Positions 5,358 to 7,770 of a stretch of DNA of 7,770 bases are shown one piece after another. The position numbers and the translations under genes were made by a program. The DNA is from CAZBBC01 sp964489835 (lineage in GTDB: Bacteria > Calditrichota > Calditrichia > JAJRVZ01), in assembly GCA_964489835.1 (NCBI GenBank), contig CAZBBC010000189.1, forward strand, positions 1 to 7,770. The letters run 5' to 3'. The notes below the pieces were generated by a model that saw nothing but the letters and a program-made list of their open reading frames with translations, had not been told where the DNA came from and ran no database searches. The stretch's first letter is position 1, and each line of letters begins with the position of its first letter.

Positions 5358-6536
5358 CGCCCCCCGTAGTAGGAATATTTTCTCAACAACCTCTTCCATT
5401 TTCGAATCGGGTGTCGAAGCACCGGCGGTTATACCGATGATGGCCTTGCCCGGTGGCAGCCAGTCTTCGGTCGTGACAATATCCGTGCTGTCCGGAATTT
5501 TATGTCGGATCCGCTTCCGGTCGATAAGATGAGAAGCATCTTCGATATAATAAGCCGGACCGTATTTTTGGGCAATGTTAGTCAGATTATTGGTATTGGA
5601 GGAATTAAAACCGCCGATAACCAGCGTCAGGTCCACCCCTTTTTCCAGCATATCGATGATTGCATCCTGCCTTTCTTGTGTCGCACTGCAGATCGTATCG
5701 AAGGCACGAAAGTGTTCATCGATGTGTTCTACCCCATAGCGGTCGGTCATCGCCTCTTTGATCATTTCGGCAATTTTTAGCGACTCATTGGCCAGCATGG
5801 TGGTTTGGTTGGCTACACCGATTTTTTGCAGATCACGATCGGGATCAAATCCCTCAGAGATTTTGTTTTCAAATTTATCTATAAAGACCGCTTGATGTCC
5901 CCCCTGACGAATATAATCGCAGACGATCTCCGTTTCGGCAAAATTGCGAACGATGATATAGCGTCCGCCGTCATGCATCATCGCCTGGGAGACAGTAGCT
6001 AAAGTCTCTTCATGATAATATTTGCCATGGACCAGTGCCGTATAGTTTTCTTTGCTAAAACGGTTGACATGTTTCCATACATTCAGGACCGAACCGCAGG
6101 TAGTATCTACAAGGACGCAGCCGGTCTTTTTTAACTGTTCAAGTAGAGAAACCGTTACCCCAAAGGCAGGCAAAATAACGATATCCTCTCTTTTGACATC
6201 TTCTATTTTTTCTCCCTGGTTATACGGACCGCTCAGAAACCGCACCCCCATTGCAATCAACCTTCGATTTACAAAAGGATTATGGATGATTTCACCGGTC
6301 AGGTAGATGATTTTGTCCGGAAATTTTTTTACGGTCTGATAGGCATAATCGATGGAACGGTCAACCCCGTAACAGAACCCGTATTCTTTAGCCAGTTTAA
6401 CCGTTGTCTCACCCCGGGTCAGTTCATAACCGGCCGCTTTAATCTGATCGATCAGAGGACTCTGGTACTCCTTTTCCAGGGTTTCCTCTATCTCCTTTTT
6501 TAAGCCAAAACCTTTGCGGATATAAGTATCGCTCAT
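5355..6536 (-). CDS. ispH: 4-hydroxy-3-methylbut-2-enyl diphosphate reductase
   Basis: IspH (LytB) is the last enzyme of the MEP pathway. It reduces HMBPP to IPP and DMAPP with a [4Fe-4S] cluster in the cytosol. The three cluster cysteines are visible: Cys55 in YGFCYGVDR, Cys147 in VDTTCGSV and Cys283 in FDTICSATQERQDA. Substrate-site motifs include EIIHNPFVNRR (His85), LVHGKYYHEET (His170 and the acidic pair after His175), NQTTML (243-248), GGFNSSNTNNL (308-318) and GITAGASTPD (368-377). At 393 residues it is longer than the E. coli type (about 316). With the HGKYYHEE and FDTICSATQERQDA signatures it matches the cyanobacterial/plant-type clade. The ATG at 6536-6534 follows AAGGTAGGA (6549-6541) by four bases. 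The stop TAG falls in the last unit of heptamer array H. The 316-base gap to the upstream amylase gene is almost entirely heptamer arrays and hairpins. Its promoter must lie there, or it is read through from upstream. Confidence 0.96.
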   Translation of the reverse strand: MSDTYIRKGFGLKKEIEETLEKEYQSPLIDQIKAAGYELTRGETTVKLAKEYGFCYGVDRSIDYAYQTVKKFPDKIIYLTGEIIHNPFVNRRLIAMGVRFLSGPYNQGEKIEDVKREDIVILPAFGVTVSLLEQLKKTGCVLVDTTCGSVLNVWKHVNRFSKENYTALVHGKYYHEETLATVSQAMMHDGGRYIIVRNFAETEIVCDYIRQGGHQAVFIDKFENKISEGFDPDRDLQKIGVANQTTMLANESLKIAEMIKEAMTDRYGVEHIDEHFRAFDTICSATQERQDAIIDMLEKGVDLTLVIGGFNSSNTNNLTNIAQKYGPAYYIEDASHLIDRKRIRHKIPDSTDIVTTEDWLPPGKAIIGITAGASTPDSKMEEVVEKIFLLRGA

Positions 6537-6569
6537 ATAGTCCTACCTTCAAAAAATCACAAATAATTA

Positions 6570-6625
6570 TCAATTGGGAACTGGGAACTCGTAATTGGTA
6601 ATTAGTAATTGGGAATTGGTATACA
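6570..6625. repeat. Heptamer array I, GGAACTG / GTAATTG units
   Basis: Eight units in register: TCAATTG, GGAACTG, GGAACTC, GTAATTG, GTAATTA, GTAATTG, GGAATTG and GTATACA. The array starts only 33 bases before the ispH start codon (minus strand). The 17 bases at 6575-6591 are perfectly complementary to 6757-6773 in array K, giving an inverted repeat across the ispH upstream spacer. Confidence 0.87.
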
Positions 6626-6630
6626 TGGTA

Positions 6631-6658
6631 GAAAGCAGAATGCTGAAAGCCGAAAGCA
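6631..6658. repeat. Heptamer array J, GAAAGCA units
   Basis: Four units: GAAAGCA, GAATGCT, GAAAGCC and GAAAGCA. It is the same family and orientation as array F at 5229-5256, but here without a complementary partner array next to it. It sits between arrays I and K in the ispH upstream spacer. Confidence 0.78.
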
Positions 6659-6675
6659 GGACATTCTATTGCTTT

Positions 6676-6735
6676 ATGAAATCATGGACGATTTCATCCC
6701 GACAAGGCGACTGGAAGGAGACATTTTTGTCGGGA
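6676..6735. other. Two adjacent perfect stem-loops between arrays J and K
   Basis: Stem 1: ATGAAATC (6676-6683) pairs with GATTTCAT (6690-6697) around a six-base loop. Stem 2: CCCGACAA (6698-6705) pairs with TTGTCGGG (6727-6734) around a 21-base loop, and starts directly after stem 1 (the two compete for one extra T-A pair at 6697/6735). This is not heptamer sequence. It could be a structured RNA leader for ispH, a transcription end for the amylase gene, or part of the repeat element. There is no T-tract on either side strong enough for a confident terminator call. Confidence 0.5.
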
Positions 6736-6743
6736 CTACTATC

Positions 6744-6820
6744 TGTTTCCCAGTTCCGAGTTCCCAGTTCCCAGTTCCAAATCCTTTATTCCTTATACCT
6801 TATACCTTATACCCAATTTA
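6744..6820. repeat. Heptamer array K, composite CAGTTCC / AAATCCT / TTATACC
   Basis: Eleven units in register: TGTTTCC, CAGTTCC, GAGTTCC, CAGTTCC twice, AAATCCT, TTATTCC, TTATACC three times, and CAATTTA. The order of unit types is the same as in array D, and 19 bases (6753-6771) are identical to 4613-4631. Like array D it lies 3' of a minus-strand gene, here about 30 bases beyond the amylase stop. Confidence 0.88.
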
Positions 6821-6852
6821 AAACCCCCTGCCATTCACAAAAATTCCCCCCA

Positions 6853-7770
6853 TTATTCCGCTTTTAACAGATAATAACCGTACGGTTCTATTTTTAATGG
6901 GGACAGTTTCTGTCCGCTGATGGATGCATGATTGTTCAACAGATCCGTAAAGCGCCGGGATTTATAAGTGTCGGGAAGATCCAGTGTAACCTCTGTAGTT
7001 TTTTTTGACAGATTTAACAGCACCAGGATTGCTTCACTGCCTTCTTTTTTCAGGTAAGAAATAATTTCATCGGGTTGGTTGTTTGGGATCGCTTCCAGTG
7101 CCCGGGATGACAGCGCCGGGTATTTGTTCCGCAACGAAATGAGCCGTTGATAAAAGCGAAAAATCTTTTCATCCTTCCCTTTCCAATCGATGGTTTCTTT
7201 TTCAAAAAGAGGAGTTATCTCTTTAAAACCTATTTCCTGACCACAATAAATCAGCGGTATACCATACATTGTAAAATTAAAAACGACATAGGGATAAAAA
7301 CTATCGGCCCCGAATATTTTTCTGGTCCGCTGGAAATCATGATTTTCGGTAAAACGAAGGAGTAGACTATTTCGTGGAAAATGGGCTTCTTTTTCGATCG
7401 CCCAGGTCAAAGCATCGGCGGCCGGACGTTTGCCGTTAAAAATATTTTCCAGTAAAAAGTAGTTACTCCAGTCATAGGTGGCATGGAAGGCATTCAGATG
7501 AAAGCGGGCGCTTTCCCATTCCGCCAGCCAGAAAATATCCTTTTTTATCTTTTGAAGATCGGCTGATACTTCCTCCCAGAAATCTAAAGGGACCAGTCCG
7601 GCAACATCACAGCGATAACCGTCGATATCGAAGGTTTTGACCCAGTAGCGGATCACATCCCGCACCGCTTGACGCAGTTCTTTGTTATCATATTCCAGTT
7701 CTACAATATCGGTCCAATCCGGATGCAGCCGGCTTTTTTTCTTGCTATGTGGTCCGGGATAAAACTGGGG
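6853..7770 (-). CDS. GH13 alpha-amylase-family glycoside hydrolase, N-terminus outside window
   Basis: The visible C-terminal 305 residues (the frame is open to the window edge) contain the later conserved regions of the GH13 (beta/alpha)8 barrel. DGYRCDVAG has the nucleophile Asp at visible residue 55, WLAEWES the acid/base Glu at 84, and FTENHDFQRT the transition-state Asp at 145. IYCGQEIGF follows, typical of the end of the barrel. The last 75 or so residues (from about ISYLKKEGSEAILVLLNLS) form the beta-sandwich C-domain that follows the barrel. GH13 enzymes act on alpha-glucans such as starch, glycogen or maltodextrins by a retaining mechanism. Substrate, subfamily and cellular location cannot be told without the N-terminus. 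The real start lies beyond 7770; the in-frame GTG at 7665 is an internal Val codon. The stop TAA is at 6855-6853. ispH lies downstream on the same strand across a repeat-filled gap. Confidence 0.93.
   Translation of the reverse strand, partial: PQFYPGPHSKKKSRLHPDWTDIVELEYDNKELRQAVRDVIRYWVKTFDIDGYRCDVAGLVPLDFWEEVSADLQKIKKDIFWLAEWESARFHLNAFHATYDWSNYFLLENIFNGKRPAADALTWAIEKEAHFPRNSLLLRFTENHDFQRTRKIFGADSFYPYVVFNFTMYGIPLIYCGQEIGFKEITPLFEKETIDWKGKDEKIFRFYQRLISLRNKYPALSSRALEAIPNNQPDEIISYLKKEGSEAILVLLNLSKKTTEVTLDLPDTYKSRRFTDLLNNHASISGQKLSPLKIEPYGYYLLKAE

Noticed and set aside
5502..6503. Plus-strand open frames inside ispH
   Set aside because: They are antisense shadows of ispH, which has all three cluster cysteines.
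6595..6867. Two overlapping plus-strand open frames across the ispH upstream spacer
   Set aside because: They are translations of heptamer arrays (repeating SQFPVPSSQF-like peptides) with no family resemblance.
7147..7365. Plus-strand frame inside the GH13 gene
   Set aside because: It is antisense to conserved GH13 sequence and has no independent support.

Overview
The window looks like a piece of a Gram-negative bacterial chromosome of moderately low G+C, probably from the FCB (Bacteroidota/Calditrichota-like) side of the tree. The reasons are an outer-membrane beta-barrel protein, two lipoproteins, weak or absent Shine-Dalgarno sequences before some genes, a long cyanobacterial/plant-type IspH and long intergenic spacers full of degenerate repeats. 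The phylum is an inference from style; no marker gene fixes it.

Left part (1-3761, plus strand). A gene-free leader (1-681) carries a C/G-run inverted-repeat element. It is followed by a cell-envelope group: a small outer-membrane beta-barrel protein (682-1296), a SpoIID/LytB-type lipoprotein (1309-2547, 12 bases downstream, probably the same operon), a second copy of the C/G-run element bounded by terminal inverted repeats (2581-2813), a nonamer 'CACGAAG' repeat with inverted arms (2862-2947), and a lipoprotein with two SPOR domains (2985-3761). SpoIID-family enzymes cut glycan strands that have lost their peptide stems, and SPOR domains bind such strands, so the two lipoproteins may act on the same peptidoglycan substrate.

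Middle (3762-5354). A second nonamer element (3897-4033) precedes a broken Crp/Fnr regulator gene (4092-4408). Its ribosome binding site, first 13 residues and C-terminal DNA-binding domain survive, but the cyclic-nucleotide-binding domain is gone and the frame has shifted. Next come several blocks of seven-base repeats and, on the minus strand, a small NTF2/SnoaL-like protein (5074-4691).

Right part (5355-7770, minus strand). An IspH gene (final enzyme of the MEP isoprenoid pathway) and the 3' part of a GH13 alpha-amylase-family gene that runs off the window edge are separated by another spacer full of seven-base repeats.

The most unusual feature is the set of eleven arrays of degenerate heptamers between 3794 and 6820. 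They belong to five sequence families, all in strict seven-base register. They are often arranged as inverted pairs, and at three places they touch or contain the stop codon of the adjacent gene. No CRISPR array, transposase, tRNA or rRNA was seen.
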